In this document: one piece after another, positions 62,701 through 64,000 of the stretch | Layout: the number at the start of each line of letters is the position of its first letter | Numbering within the stretch: the first letter of the stretch is position 1 | NCBI RefSeq assembly: GCF_014495685.1 | Contig: NZ_JACTVI010000012.1 | Span: 62,001 to 126,000, forward strand | Length of the DNA: 64,000 nucleotides | Direction of reading: 5' to 3' | From: Streptomyces sp. TRM68367 | Lineage (GTDB): Bacteria > Actinomycetota > Actinomycetes > Streptomycetales > Streptomycetaceae | Made by a program: the position numbers and the translations under genes | Notes under the pieces: model-generated | The model's database searches: none | What the model saw: the letters and a program-made list of their open reading frames with translations, nothing else | What the model was told of the DNA's origin: nothing

Positions 62701-62730
62701 CGGGCGGGCGGTTTGGCGGCCGTCCCGCGG

Positions 62731-62746
62731 GTGGTGTAGACCAGTT
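62731..62746. promoter_or_regulatory. dre-like site between nagF and the nagE1 remnant
   Basis: GTGGTGTAGACCAGTT matches the dre consensus at most positions. It lies 116 bp before nagF and 30 bp from the edge of the nagE1 remnant, so it presumably served both divergent genes. Confidence 0.85.
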
Positions 62747-62861
62747 GGCGGACGGTTCCGCTGTCGTGACGCCATCACTTCCGTACGCACGACAAGGCCG
62801 CCCGCAAGGCTGGGCACTGGGGGTTACTGCGACAAACCGGTTCGGATCAGGGAGAAAGAAC

Positions 62862-63095
62862 ATGGCCAGCAAGGCTGAGAAGATCGTTGCCGGGCTCGGC
62901 GGCATCGACAACATCGAAGAGGTCGAAGGCTGTATCACCCGCCTGCGGACCGAGGTCGCGGATGCCTCACTGGTCGACGAGGCTGCCCTGAAGGCCGCCG
63001 GCGCCCACGGCGTCGTCAAGATGGGCAGCGCCATCCAGGTCGTCATCGGCACCGACGCCGACCCGATCGCCGCGGAGATCGAAGACATGATGTGA
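62862..63095 (+). CDS. nagF: GlcNAc PTS EIIB component (NagF)
   Basis: The 77-aa single-domain EIIB has the phosphorylated Cys in EEVEGCITRLRTEV, with flanking IVAGLGGIDNIEEVE and KMGSAIQVVIGTDADPIA. It receives phosphate from EIIA (Crr, elsewhere) and passes it to GlcNAc carried by NagE2. The ATG at 62862 follows AGGGAGAAAGAAC. DasR probably represses it through the upstream dre. It is divergent from the nagE1 remnant. Confidence 0.94.
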   Translation: MASKAEKIVAGLGGIDNIEEVEGCITRLRTEVADASLVDEAALKAAGAHGVVKMGSAIQVVIGTDADPIAAEIEDMM

Positions 63096-63136
63096 CCCTC
63101 CCGGACACACGGAGGCGAACCACCCGGTTCACCACC

Positions 63137-63172
63137 AGGGGCCCCTACCCACCACCGCGGGAGGGGCCCCCT
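63137..63172 (+). terminator. nagF terminator candidate
   Basis: AGGGGCCCCT (63137-63146) and AGGGGCCCCCT (63162-63172) can pair with each other; each arm is also self-complementary. Confidence 0.5.
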
Positions 63173-63197
63173 CGTACGGAGGACTAGGCTCAACGGC

Positions 63198-63935
<738 letters not shown>

Positions 63936-64000
63936 AGGACGCACCAAGTCGGGTCGCCGGCATGGCAACCGGCCGGCACGCCCTCGCGTCTGAAGGAGTA

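Overview
The window is high-GC actinobacterial chromosome and is almost certainly Streptomyces. Reasons: extreme third-position GC, frequent GTG starts, a sortase-type LAETG cell-wall protein, DasR-type sites by GlcNAc PTS genes, an NnaR/NarK pair, actinobacterial HelD, RDD/DUF2510 and SUKH proteins, and a mec-cysO-cysM cluster. As far as I remember it, the gene order (ftsE-ftsX-S41 protease-smpB-ssrA ... narK-nnaR ... malic enzyme-hup-murA ... hpd ... pncA-pncB-clpS ... mec-cysO-cysM ... nagE2-nagF-rph) follows the S. coelicolor core between about SCO2970 and SCO2904. This is core chromosome with local scars, not a genomic island. I see no rRNA, tRNA, CRISPR array, intact transposase, integrase, or NRPS/PKS.

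Layout. 1-5.4 kb: end of a Gly-rich sortase substrate, a zinc-ribbon membrane protein, the FtsEX division complex, a carboxy-terminal processing protease, and the trans-translation pair smpB and ssrA. 5.5-6.0 kb: an odd patch with a small basic peptide ORF, a 112-bp-period tandem duplication and three hairpins. 6.0-11.2 kb: alpha-xylosidase with a coupled LacI regulator and an operator cluster, a P450, and an MFS remnant. 11.4-24.1 kb: nitrate transporter narK and regulator nnaR, a CGNR protein, an ECF sigma/zinc anti-sigma pair, HelD, NAD-malic enzyme, HU protein and MurA. 24.4-27.3 kb: an AlgH-type protein and a DUF3039 protein, then a graveyard of a truncated histidine phosphatase, a sugar-ABC permease fragment and a frameshifted GH20 hexosaminidase.

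27.6-33.4 kb: a four-gene overlapping operon for a xanthine-dehydrogenase-like complex, with a giant disordered extension on the 2Fe-2S subunit and an aberrant large subunit. 33.5-39.9 kb: SUKH-4 immunity protein, MFS exporter, broken Doc toxin, superfamily II helicase, IclR regulator and an S16-type protease. 39.9-48.6 kb: ArsR regulator, Lrp regulator divergent from hpd, TPR protein, FAD-linked glycolate/lactate oxidase and two RDD membrane proteins. 48.8-57 kb: secreted M6 metalloprotease, NAD salvage genes pncA/pncB, clpS, DUF2017 and an AGCS alanine/glycine symporter behind an octamer tandem repeat. 57-60 kb: a protein-thiocarboxylate cysteine pathway (mec, cysO, cysM) split by a dead LacI gene and a leaderless cysteine-type leader peptide. 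60-64 kb: MBL-fold hydrolase, the GlcNAc PTS (nagE2, nagF, a nearly deleted nagE1, dre sites) and rph.

Two threads join the regions. First, amino-sugar uptake and degradation has been pruned: the GH20 hexosaminidase, a linked sugar permease and nagE1 are remnants, while nagE2, nagF and their DasR-type sites are intact. Second, cysteine assembly on a carrier protein appears to be controlled by a Cys-ending upstream peptide. The starts chosen here often differ from the longest possible ORF, and the reason is given in each entry. All functional calls come from reading motifs and from family knowledge; no database search was run.
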